Assembly (NCBI GenBank): GCA_023014335.1
Contig: JAECYW010000023.1
Location: 558,001 to 622,000, forward strand
Source of the DNA: Galerina marginata
Taxonomy: Eukaryota; Basidiomycota; Agaricomycetes; Agaricales; Galerinaceae
Direction: 5' to 3'
DNA length: 64,000 nucleotides
Position 1 is the stretch's first letter; each line of letters opens with the position of its first letter. Below, piece after piece: positions 1 through 10,400 of this stretch. The notes below the pieces were generated by a model that made no database searches, was not told where the DNA came from, and worked only from the letters and a program-made list of their open reading frames with translations. The translations under genes and the position numbers were made by a program.

Positions 1-1837
1 TGACCGACCTGGGATTTGTACGAGATTCTTTGCGATTTATCCACCGTAGTTTTCACGATTGGACCGTTTCAGATGAGATAAGAAAAGGGAATAATTCTGC
101 CATTCGTGTCAGAGGTTTTGCATAAACGGTACTTAGACTTCGCCTTTATGAATGTTAAATTTACCCGAGTAACCAAGCTAATCACAATCGCTATTGATGA
201 CGATCTCATAGAGTCCCTCTGCACTGATAAAGGTGCTTCCTTTTATTTTGCTATATTTTTTGCTCAACTCAGAGGACAGTTCTCGACAGTTTGTTTCGCC
301 ACTCGTAGGTTGCGAAATGGTTTCTGCATAACACAGCCCACAATTAACAGATGTGTTGCTCCAGAATTCCTCCACAGAAAGCAGACAGTACGATTGTGTC
401 TCATGCAGGCAAGCTAATTATCGAGGCATATGCAAACTGCGTGAAGGGTAAATGTTGCTTTACACCTGCGACAAGGTCGGAATACTACGTGGAATATTTC
501 ATGGAAGCCCCAGGACTGTATTTAAAGTCATATAAGCGCCGATCAATCCAGGGTCTGCGGTTGGGGGAAAAGGCGATAGACGCCCAATTGATCGCTCGGT
601 AGGTAGTACGCTCCGATCCTCATGTTCGAATTCCTGAAAATCACTACTCATAAAATGATCGCATATCGTCCTCATCAGAAAGCGATCAACTTGCTTCGAA
701 ACCAACCGGATTGGATCAATCCTCCAAAGCAAGCAGGTCAGCAGACCGGTCCAAGTGGCGATCTGCGGTAGGGAACCGGTCCGCCAAGAAGGACACGCTT
801 AGTACCACGAGTGAGTGTGCACATGAACTGGGTTTCACAAATCATAAACCTTACGGATTACCCTACGTGAATAGCAATGTGAAAGCCCGTTTTGAGCAAG
901 TTGAAGCCCAGGGAGAAGATAAACAGGTAAAGCAAGTGCAGAAAACGGCACAGATGTGCACATCCCGAAATCTGTCGAAGGAAGACGTCGTGGTGATAGC
1001 ATTGTAGCCACTTGTTGTGCATTATCAAAAGCTTTAATTAATGACCACAGGTTGTTACTAATCCTGGAGATGAACGCGATGAACCACGACGTTTTTATGC
1101 AGGTATCATGTATAAGAGTTACTATTAGCCTTAGCAGGACAAACCGCATCAGTTAACTTTATTGGCTGTGTCGATTAATGTAAGAGTTACGACTCGGATG
1201 CAACCAGACATACTTGAACCTACAGTACTTTTCGGGAGGAACGGGAAAGCATTATATTATGTCTGGGAAAGACTTGGCTACAATTCCAAAGTGGCCGGCG
1301 CTAATCGTTGAGCTGCTTAAGCGCTCGTAGCCTCAATTCGTACTTCGATAAGAAGCAATTACGTCTGGTCTGTATTCTTGTTGTATTTCTCTTCCACTAC
1401 ACCGATATTTGTACGGAACACAAGGAAAGTAGAGCCAGAGCATAATTTATGCCCTGGATCATCACGCCGCGTTCGTGGTGCACGCTTGTGTTTTCCGTTG
1501 ATGCGGTTGATTAATGTGCAGCACAGGATATAGCTTCAACCGCATCCCGGTAGAGATCCAGTATATCACAAAAATATACTTCAACCACGTTTGCCATGAT
1601 TCCGCGATTCCATTAAATTGCTCTTCCGTGTCCTAACGGCCGTAGGCCTCACGTTGAAATTCGGGCTTCCGCAGCCTAACGGATCTGCGATTAAATAACG
1701 GGCTATGGATGGAACACTTACTCGTACGGAGAGAATAACTCGAGGCGGTTGCTATTTGGATTGCACCTCAGGCATCAGGGGCACAAATCCCACTGCGCAG
1801 TCCTTTGGAATTTCCATGTATGACGTTCTGGGCAGAA
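1..1837. other. gene-free flank of the helicase element
   Basis: No open frame here has a recognisable domain, a plausible exon chain or biased codon use. The longest frames are about 100 codons and overlap on both strands, as expected by chance. The sequence is mixed AT-rich DNA with no clear tandem repeat. It ends in the left copy of the target duplication of the transposable element that follows. Confidence 0.6.
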
Positions 1838-1846
1838 CATCCCAGC
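1838..1846. repeat. left 9-bp target site duplication (CATCCCAGC)
   Basis: CATCCCAGC directly precedes the left inverted repeat and recurs exactly at 7476-7484, directly after the right inverted repeat. A perfect direct repeat abutting both ends of a perfect inverted repeat defines the insertion boundaries to the base. Confidence 0.93.
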
Positions 1847-2085
1847 TAGTCTCGGATACCCAGCCTCTTTGGGCGCCTTCCCAATTTGGGTCCCTTCCCT
1901 TCAGAGTCTGGGAACTGATCAACGGTCTCAAGGGCCTTATGCGTTCGGGCTGTTCGGGGTTTTTTTCGACTCTTGTTCAACATTTTCGGGACATTTAGTA
2001 GACACGTGATCACGCGGGAAACGCGGTGCGCGTCGCGCTGATTATTTCCCCTTCAACCATTCACGTCGTTCTCGTCGTATCCCTT
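1847..2085 (+). repeat. left terminal inverted repeat (239 bp)
   Basis: Read base by base against the reverse complement of 7237-7475, including a run of seven T, with no mismatch found. Identity stops abruptly after ATCCCTT at 2085. The repeat ends 60 bp before the helicase start codon, so it probably carries promoter sequence for that gene. Confidence 0.95.
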
Positions 2086-2145
2086 CATTTTTTCAATGCT
2101 ATATTTCTTATAATTATCTACAACCCATTCTATCGATGTTAATCT
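2086..2145 (+). promoter_or_regulatory. short leader between left inverted repeat and helicase ATG
   Basis: This 60-bp AT-rich tract contains TATATTTCTTATAATTA just inside the inverted repeat. It is the only unique sequence upstream of the helicase, so the core promoter must lie here, in the repeat, or in both. No transcription start was mapped; this is inference from layout. Confidence 0.4.
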
Positions 2146-4358
2146 ATGTCTCAGTCAACTCCCACACCTTTTTCACCTCATAAGCGACGAAGGCTCAATG
2201 ATGAAAATCGGACTTCATCCCCAGTGACACCCGCACCCACAAGGCCTACAATTCCTTCAGCAACCTCCAACTCTACAGCATATCAATTAATTTCTACCCC
2301 TGGAACCGCTCTCTCTACGCCGAGACTACCTTTTGCTGACAAGAAGAACCGCACCCGCTTCCAGAACGGATATGCCGTAAAACCGAAGACACCTTCCTTT
2401 AAGCCTTATTCTCTCAACAACCCCGGCCATCCTAGGCAAAAAGCCTATGCATTCGAAAGGTTCAAGCGACTCAATTCAATGGAACCTCTTTCCGCAGAGG
2501 AATGGAATCAACGGGCTCTCAAACATGGCATTTTGAAGGAAGGACAGCAATTGAGGGATTATCAGATCGAGGCTGCAAACTTCACCATTTCTCGGGCAGG
2601 AGATTTGTGTGTGATAGCTCCGACTGGTGCTGGGAAGTCTCTCTTATGGGTTCTGCCTTTGCTTGCTCAGAAGACGGGCATATCTTTGGTCATCATCCCC
2701 TTCACGTCGTTGGGATACCAAGGAGAAGAACGGTGCGAATTTACAAAATAATTGCTTGCTTTCTTACTGAATATTCTCTGATCAGCCACCGTAACTCTGT
2801 GATAGAATGCTCGTTTATTCATTCAGGTGCCTCGGATCCTGCAGACCTCGAAAAGATCGCAAAAGGCGGCTCGATGCACGTGGTTTACACCTGTGTTGAA
2901 ATGCTCGAGACCCCGTCATTCGCTTGTGTTCTGCACTCGGAATCGTTTCGCGCGCAACTTTCGGCAATTTATATCGACGAAGCACATACTATTCATGAAA
3001 GTGTCTCGTGGCGTCCTGGATACACCCGTCTTCATGTACTGCGAAAAATTATAGGCAATGATATTCCATTAATTCCGCTTTCTGCCACCCTTCCAGCTTC
3101 ATATCGAAAATCCATTGAAATCCACGCAAGCTTGAAGGCAGACTACCGACTCATTAATCTTGGCAACTTTCGCCCAGAACTTTCGACAATCATTACTCAG
3201 ATGCAACACGACGCAAATTCTTTTCAGGATTTAACCTTCACCCTTCCGTGGAACGCGTCCGAGGATTCAATCAAACAAACTTTGATCTACTCGGACAACC
3301 TAGATATGTTGACTGACATGTTTTGGTGGTTTCACGCTCGTTTAGGTTCGTTGAAGCTTCCTCCGCACCTCATCGACATTCTCCATGCCGGACTATCAGA
3401 ACCACACCAAAAGCTAAGCACCAATGATTTCATCTCCGGAAAGACCAAAATTCTGCTTGGCTCAGACAAAATAGGAGCAGGCATGGACTTCCCAAACGTA
3501 CAGTTGGTTGTGCAGTACCGCTGTCGAGATCTTACGCTCGTGAAATGGGAACAACGTCGTGGGAGAGGAGCTCGTCGAAAAGGCAGCAAGGCAGTGGGGG
3601 TTATTCTCGTTGAAAAGTCTATGACAGGTGATGATGGTCAGCTTTCCGTCACATCGCCCAACTTCGAGGATCCCGGACTTCTGGACCTCATTCACACGTC
3701 AGAATGTCTGGAGTACACGGTTGACACTCACCTTGAAAACCCACCACATTTTGATGACGCGGGCAATCTTATAACCTGCTGTCATACCCGCTGTTCAAAC
3801 TGCAACCCCAGCCTTTGCCTTGATCAGGACCTCGAGTGGATTATGGAAAACCCCGGAATTGAGGACCCGCAAGAAAAGCCGCAGTCTCGTCCAGTAACCA
3901 CCGACAAAGAGAAGGAAAAAATCTTGAAGGCCCTGACAGATTGGCGTTTCAAGATATGGAAAGACGAGTGGATGCAAACTTGGCCCAGCTACGGACCAGA
4001 TTCACTTGTTAGCGACTCCGATTTACGTGAAATAACCAAGCGTGCTCACCAAATCTCCAACCTCGAAACTCTCCTTTCCTTCACTCACATTCCTCATGAA
4101 CGAGAACTTGCATCACCCCTCTTCAATGCGCTCCAACAAATTCTATCAGACTTATTTGGTCCGCTCCCCCCTCAGGAAACCATTCAACCCAATACTACCA
4201 GCACTCCTTCTATCTCACCTGATCAACCCGACATGTACCAAGAAGTTCGGTGGATGGAACCTGAGCATGCCGGAGATATGGAACCACAGGCGGTTTCAAG
4301 GCCAAAAAAGCGTAAACGGACAATCCTTTATAATGGCGAGGCAATACTAATCTTTTAA
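2146..4358 (+). CDS. RecQ-like DEAH superfamily-2 DNA helicase of the transposon
   Basis: Two exons, 2146-2732 and 2786-4358, joined across a 53-bp intron (donor GTGCGA, acceptor ATCAG), give 719 aa. Residues 1-110 are Ser/Thr/Pro-rich with a basic KRRR patch, a possible nuclear signal. Walker A is APTGAGKS at about 158-165, Walker B is DEAH at 260-263, followed by SATLP. The second helicase lobe has GAGMDFP and the arginine-finger box QRRGRGARR starting at about 452. A short Cys motif (CHTRCSNC) lies in the C-terminal third. I see no HRDC domain. The expected role is ATP-driven strand separation at element ends or repair intermediates during transposition. The intron is supported by an exact frame match and by helicase homology on both sides. 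It is convergent with the DUF6589 gene. Confidence 0.9.
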
Positions 4359-4396
4359 TTTACGGTTATGGTTCAGTCCTTTAAACTCTTGATACC

Positions 4397-7163
4397 TTAT
4401 TCGCTTTCATCGTCGGTGTCTTCTCCTGTAGAATGACGAATAATATCGCCAAATTCATCAATCTCCTCGTTGATTGTAAATTGTGTTCGCCGTGAATCTC
4501 TGCCTGACGAAAGTTCGCGATCCAGCTCATATTCATTTGATTGCTCTGTTGTATGTCGGGTTCGAAGGCGGAGAATATGGCGCTTCAAGTGATTGTAATG
4601 ACCACCGCTGCTCGTTCCTGCTAATCGGATGCACCCTGTGCGATACAAATCAACCCATAGATGCTGGGAGAGTTTGTCAAACCTAAAGTCAAATATTTTT
4701 TCTTTGAGAAGGTGCTTGACAACAATTTCAATGTCCTTGTGTTGTGAGACGTGGCTATGTTGCTGATTCTGCCTTTCAATATCTAGGTCTGCAAAAAATT
4801 GGTCAGTGAACTGCGAAACATGTCCCATTGCTGGAGTAATTTTAGATAGGTGGTCAGGTGTTGCATTTGAACCATGAGCACGTTCTTTAATCCTGTCGTT
4901 GAGGTGTTCCACCCGGATATCAGTAGGTTTGAATCCTCCAGGCTTTCCACTTGGATTAACGAGCATTCCGTTGAACGCAACCTGAGCATAGTCCTTGGGC
5001 CAATCATGAATGACATTGTGGAGAAGTTCCATGCACTCGTTTGCATAATTGTAGCTCCCCGCAGCATAAAACATTGGCATCCAGAATTTGATCATGCGCT
5101 GAATACGCTGAGGATGGCCATGCTTAATCGCGTCCTGCATTTCTCGAAGGGTCATAAGATCATGCATAAGAAGAACAGCATGTCCGCATTTTGTGTTTCC
5201 TGGGAGTATTTTCTGGTTCAAAGCTTCGAGGCGCGTTGGTGAGGGTAAAAGGTAGTTATCAACGACTTTTGTTGCCAGTTCTTGTAGATCCGTGAGTGTC
5301 TTGACTTTGTTCGATAAATCGTCAGGAGAAAGGGCCTTGAGAGCAGTTACCGCAGCCGTAATTGTTAGACTTCGGAGGATAACATCAAAGAATCGAAGCC
5401 ATGCATAATAATCAACCTTTTGAAGGTTAATATTTGATTTCCGGTTTGGCAAAATGTCGCGAAGAGTCAAAAGACTAATGGGATCAGCTGTCGCAGAAGT
5501 TCCCCATGCATTTTTCCCTTCAGCTTCAATGAAGTTCAAACAAAAATGCATTAAACCGCTAACCATTGAAAAACTTGATAAGTGGTCAAAGCGATGCTCG
5601 GAGCGATCAACAGCCCGCTGGTCTTGCGCGGCACGATCGCGAACAGTAGTCAAACGATCACCAAGCACAGTAAACATTGTGTGCTCGAATGTTTCCTTTG
5701 GAATGTCGAGGATTTTTCCGAAGTAATGCTCGAGAACGACCATATTTCCTCGGGTTGATCCCTGTTCTTGGTCAAATGTAGGCAGGTAATACTCTTCTGT
5801 TTTCTGCGGTTTAATTGCCATTTGGTCGTCCAGGACTGGGATAAATGGGCCATGCTCTGAAAATGCCTTGATATCTTGGGCTAAGATATTCTGAACATGA
5901 ATAATGGCATTGGCACGGAAGGCCTGCTGGTCTACAGAACTTGGAAGAATGTCCGACAGGGATTCAGCGGGTGGGAGGTCATGGCGAGTCCTTTCAGTCT
6001 TGGAAAAGCGACCAACTGATGTTATTTGCATGGCATCAGGACCACCAGCAGGTATTGGCAGTATAATGAGGAGGGCAGACACTTCATCGTGGGTGATGGA
6101 ACCATGGAGTGCACTTGATTCCCATGCCCGAGCCGTCCAGTTAAAATTGTCATACGGAAGCATTTTGATCTTGGTTGGGTCATTCGCAGCTTGTTTTGCG
6201 AGAAGTGCTGAACTCTTGCTAATTGCAGTTATTGCGCGGGTTTGAAACGGATAGGATGTTGTGAGAGCCAGGTGATTGCAAAATTGAACAAGTCGCTTAG
6301 GTACACGGTTGTCCCAGAACAACAAGGAGTTCATTGCTGCATGATAGTTGAGGCGTTGGCTTCGCAGATTTAGAACCATTGAAGTGATTAAGGTTCGTCC
6401 CTAACATGCAACAATCAATATATAGTCCAAAGTTTTAGATAAAGATAAAGATTTTGCGTACTGCGTCAGGATTTCGACTGCCCTGATTCAATGGCCTTTC
6501 ATCCTTGTTGATTATAGCCTTCAAAATGCGTTGGAGGTGTGGGGTAACTCGCTCGTATCGCTCAAGTAGCTCATGAATGCGAAATGTATTTAGCATCGTA
6601 ACATCCACATTTTGCGAAGACACACGAAGGAATTTTGCATCATCCTCATGTGGACCCTCAGAGGCACGATTGGAGAGCCAACTAGCCTCTCTTGCACATG
6701 CAGAAGCTGCCTTCCTGACTACCCACGCCGTCATTTCACGATCCCTCAATCCACCGCAGAGATCCCACCACAAATCCATTATCTCCAGATGTCCGCCGTC
6801 AGCTAGAAAGATGTTTGCAAAATTCTTGATCCCGCCATCGTCCGAGGTGAAGACAGCCTGAGAAAATTGCCGAAGAGAAAACCTTGAGAGGGTATCGCGC
6901 ATGAATTGCAAGACCAATCGGGCTTTCTGTGTAGCAGATAGCGGAGACCGTCGTTTTAAGGGAGCCTGGACATAAAAAAAATCATCATCTTCAGAGTCAT
7001 CAGAAAGTTCAGTTGAAGAAAGGAGGATGGAGGGCTCCTCAAAGTCATCAGATGCTGGGATAGGAGATGGTGAACGAGGAGGAGAGCTTTCGGCAATGGG
7101 TTCTTCATGATCTTCATCCTCGGGTATCCCATGTGCAAAGAGGCGAAATGTGTAACGATCCAT
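4397..7163 (-). CDS. DUF6589-type protein, candidate DDE transposase
   Basis: Two exons, 7163-6462 and 6400-4397, join in frame across a 61-bp intron (donor GTACGC, acceptor GTTAG) to give 901 aa. The N-terminal 240 residues are acidic and Ser-rich, then helical. From about residue 248 (LRSQRLNYH) the protein follows the basidiomycete DUF6589 pattern: an FWDNRVPKRLV-like block, YDNFNW, GDRLT, HDLMTLREMQDAI, GSYNYANECMELL and VNPSGKPGGF...VEHLN. The acidic residues in YDNF (D318), GDRLT (D482) and NECME or VEHLN (E689/E692 or E732) have the order expected of an RNase-H-fold DDE triad; that reading is mine. An unspliced start at 6379 would lose the N-terminal quarter. Its place inside intact inverted repeats makes transposase the best guess. 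Confidence 0.85.
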
Positions 7164-7236
7164 GAGTCAAAGAGAGTTTAGACAAAGCAAACAGCTTTAT
7201 TAAGGAATTAAAGGAGGCCTACAAAGTTATCAAGGC
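7164..7236 (-). promoter_or_regulatory. short leader between right inverted repeat and DUF6589 ATG
   Basis: Only 73 bp separate the DUF6589 start codon from the inner edge of the right inverted repeat. It is AT-rich with a TTAATAAAG stretch. Because both genes start right after identical repeats, each repeat probably supplies the same promoter, giving matched expression. Inferred from layout. Confidence 0.35.
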
Positions 7237-7475
7237 AAGGGATACGACGAGAACGACGTGAATGGTTGAAGGGGAAATAATCAGCGCGACGCGCACCGCG
7301 TTTCCCGCGTGATCACGTGTCTACTAAATGTCCCGAAAATGTTGAACAAGAGTCGAAAAAAACCCCGAACAGCCCGAACGCATAAGGCCCTTGAGACCGT
7401 TGATCAGTTCCCAGACTCTGAAGGGAAGGGACCCAAATTGGGAAGGCGCCCAAAGAGGCTGGGTATCCGAGACTA
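7237..7475 (-). repeat. right terminal inverted repeat (239 bp)
   Basis: Reverse complement of 1847-2085 with no mismatch found by eye. It ends CCGAGACTA at 7475, immediately before the right target duplication. Confidence 0.95.
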
Positions 7476-7484
7476 CATCCCAGC
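7476..7484. repeat. right 9-bp target site duplication (CATCCCAGC)
   Basis: Exact copy of 1838-1846, immediately outside the right inverted repeat. The empty site would read ...GGCAGAACATCCCAGCCTGCTAG... Confidence 0.93.
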
Positions 7485-10400
7485 CTGCTAGACAATCACT
7501 CTGAGTCTTAAAATATGCACCGCTCTTGCCTCAGAGGCAAGCACTCCAGCGCAGTTGCCTGTGAACTGACCTACACGGGCGAATTAGGGTCCGGCAACTA
7601 TTCGCACAGGATCATCGCATAAATACAAATAGATCAGACCGAACGCGTCTGACTGAACTCAAGGCTGACCCGAGTCTTCTCGACGTTCGGTGTGGAGTTC
7701 AGTTCGGCTCAATCTCGCCCTGAAAGGTTGAAAGATAAGATTATCAGCATCTATGGATTCATGATTGATAACTTGATGGATAGATAACTCGGTGGATAGT
7801 GGTATCAGGAATCTTGCAAAGGGGTGTACTGCACTAGTTCGGTATTAATGACATGCAAGAATTCTCTCCGAGACGGCGTCGTTAATTGAGGGTACTTTTT
7901 AAATTAAATTTACAAGGTCGCAGAGATCCTTCATGTTCAATATCTAGAGCGCGGTAATTAAGTTACTCTCCTCCCTCGAAATACGCCCTCCAACAGCTTG
8001 AACGACGGAAATAATTCTAACCGAATATGGACAGCATGCTGCGGCAACAACCACCAAAAGGCGTGAAACATGCTTCAAGTCGAGCGCGTAATCCAAAAAT
8101 GAATTTTACCTCTCAATTTTGAGCAGCTTTTACGTATCAAATTTTTTAGATTCAATGCGTATATGAGGAGTCAATCGAAAGTTAATTTCCGCACTTCTCC
8201 GTAAAGTTCTTTGTATGAAGAGTACATAGGTACGAAGCTTCAAGTTATCGTGACTTGATTGCGGCGTTTTTTGAACTTTTTCCTCCACGACAGGGTAGGT
8301 TTAGAATTGGCCAGACCGGCTCATTATCGAAACGAGAAGAAATTAGCATAACAGAGTCCACTCCCAAATTATTCGTATTATAGACGGGGTAAAAAGTCTC
8401 CCATGAAATCCTTGGGAACCCCTCCCCATGAAAAGAGCCATCCCATCCCTCCCAAAATCACAGTGCGAACGAGGAATACTTACTTGCAAGTCCCTTCACA
8501 CTTTCCAGACTAATCTCGAACTCCGACAATACAGCGAGGATCTGACACCGGGTGCCAAGCAGGCAACTCTTCACCTGGTTCATTTGCCGGCGATAGTGCG
8601 ACGGCAAGACGGGTGACAAGATTGCTGGCAATGGGGTTTGCACTCTACTGATAGTGACCATTACCCATGATCCATCTTACAGGTGCTCCTCGAAGTCACA
8701 TTGCTCCGGGTCTTGTCGTGCTCGCAGGCGGGTGACAGGACTGGTAGACCGGGTACCCGGAATATCTGGCCCCGCCGAGGGTCGACTCTCAGCTTGTCTC
8801 TGATATATCCTCTCAACTACTAGCGAGGTTGAGGATTTTTCTGCGTCGAAAAAGCTTATTTACAATACCCCGAAATTTATGAGTAATGATGATTCGTAAC
8901 TTCGCCTCGAAGGGAGTACTGTGTTAAATCCTCGCTGGAATGTCGAAGGTAAATGCTGGAATTTTTTGACCGTCACCTGCCGCACTCGCGCTGGAGAAAA
9001 CGGACAATATTCGATTTATTCAAGGCGTCGCAACGGTGTTAGGGAAATCCTTGCTTTGACTGTTCGGTAATCCGAAATCCCTCTATTCCACCTGATAGAT
9101 CAGATGTAAGTTCGGTTCGCTCGCAATAAGCTCTGGAGAGTGAAGCTGGTGAAGGAGGAATAGGTCCCACATCTTAGAAGTTTTACGCCACTGGGTGTAG
9201 TCGGCTTGAAGAAAATATTTCAACTCTAACGCAACTGTTGCGATCTGCATGTACCCGCCGCAATAGAAGGCGATTTCTAAACCGGCAATTGAAGATACAA
9301 AGCCTATGAGCTTCCTCATCGATCTGCAGTCCAGCTTGCAATTAATTTGGGTTTCGTGCAAGAGCTTGGCAGGCAGCACGTACTAGAATTCGCATTGGTG
9401 AAGTAATCATCTCGATACTAGGCTTCCATTTTGTTGGACTTGATTTCGGTTTGCATAATGGCTCAAGCCTCATTTCATAGGTTCTCGATATGTCGCCTCG
9501 AGGAATGCCTATTCTTGGCTGACGAGCTATTTTTACAGCTGTTTGAAGTGTTGATGGCACTCGAAGATAATTTTTGATGTATTCCAAATAAATAACTTAG
9601 CCAAATTTTGCGTCACGTCTGCCCGGAAACTTGTGTTCCAGCACCTCTCCCCTTTCCCCCATTCCCAGACACATTAGACGAGGTATTGGGTGTATTTATA
9701 AGTATATTTTACTGTTTACTGATCCTCAAAATCTCGTCTTTCTTTCACTGCGGCGTCACTACAGCACTTTTTGTGCTTGACGCCGTACTGAATGCCTTAT
9801 TCCACTTCTGTGAGCTTGTAGGCCTTATTTTACTGATACACTGCTGATACAATGACCAGAGATAACACAGGATAACTCTGAAGATCTTTTTATGTGGTTA
9901 GATTCATCAGGAATTGAGAATAGAGCCATTTGGCGGAGACGGACGTCAAATTTTCGCTAAGTCATTAATTTGGAATACAACGAAAAAGATGATCGAGTGC
10001 CATCACTTCTGCAAACAGCTGTAATATTTGGTTATTTTTAGGTCATGTACGGTTAGTTTCCCCGCAATCGATCTCACCTTCAACCCGATAAAGAGCACTA
10101 GCTCTGGCCACATCGAACGAAGGCTTGGCCTTCGAACTGTCTTGCAATTATCGTTCCCGATTCTCCGATCATGACGCGTGGATCGATGGCGAACGCACAT
10201 CGAATCGACTCGCAGCCTCTCGCAGCCCCTATGATAGCGATGGACGATAATAAGTCGTTAGTGAAAATACTGCCATGGAAAGACATGGCTTGTACCACCT
10301 GATTTCATAACTCCTAAGTAACTTGTGCATTGCCAGCCTGGCGTGAACTGCTGGGCAATCAAGTGAGAGGAAGTCATTTCAAGTTCCTTCCTATCGTTCC

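Larger units (their letters stand above)
1847..7475. mobile_element. 5,629-bp helicase + DUF6589 DNA transposon
   Basis: The element begins TAGTCTCGGATACCCAGCC and ends with its reverse complement. The 239-bp inverted repeats appear identical over their whole length, and a 9-bp duplication flanks the element. Inside are only two genes: a RecQ-like DEAH helicase on + and a DUF6589 protein on -, convergent, with stop codons 38 bp apart. Both frames are intact once one short intron is removed from each, so the copy may still be active. The perfect repeats and duplication point to recent insertion. Known superfamilies with 8-11-bp duplications (hAT, Mutator, KDZ) do not normally carry a RecQ-like helicase. 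The closest described group I recall is the helicase-bearing Academ lineage (AcademH), known from fungi, and I could not check that assignment. Confidence 0.93.
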
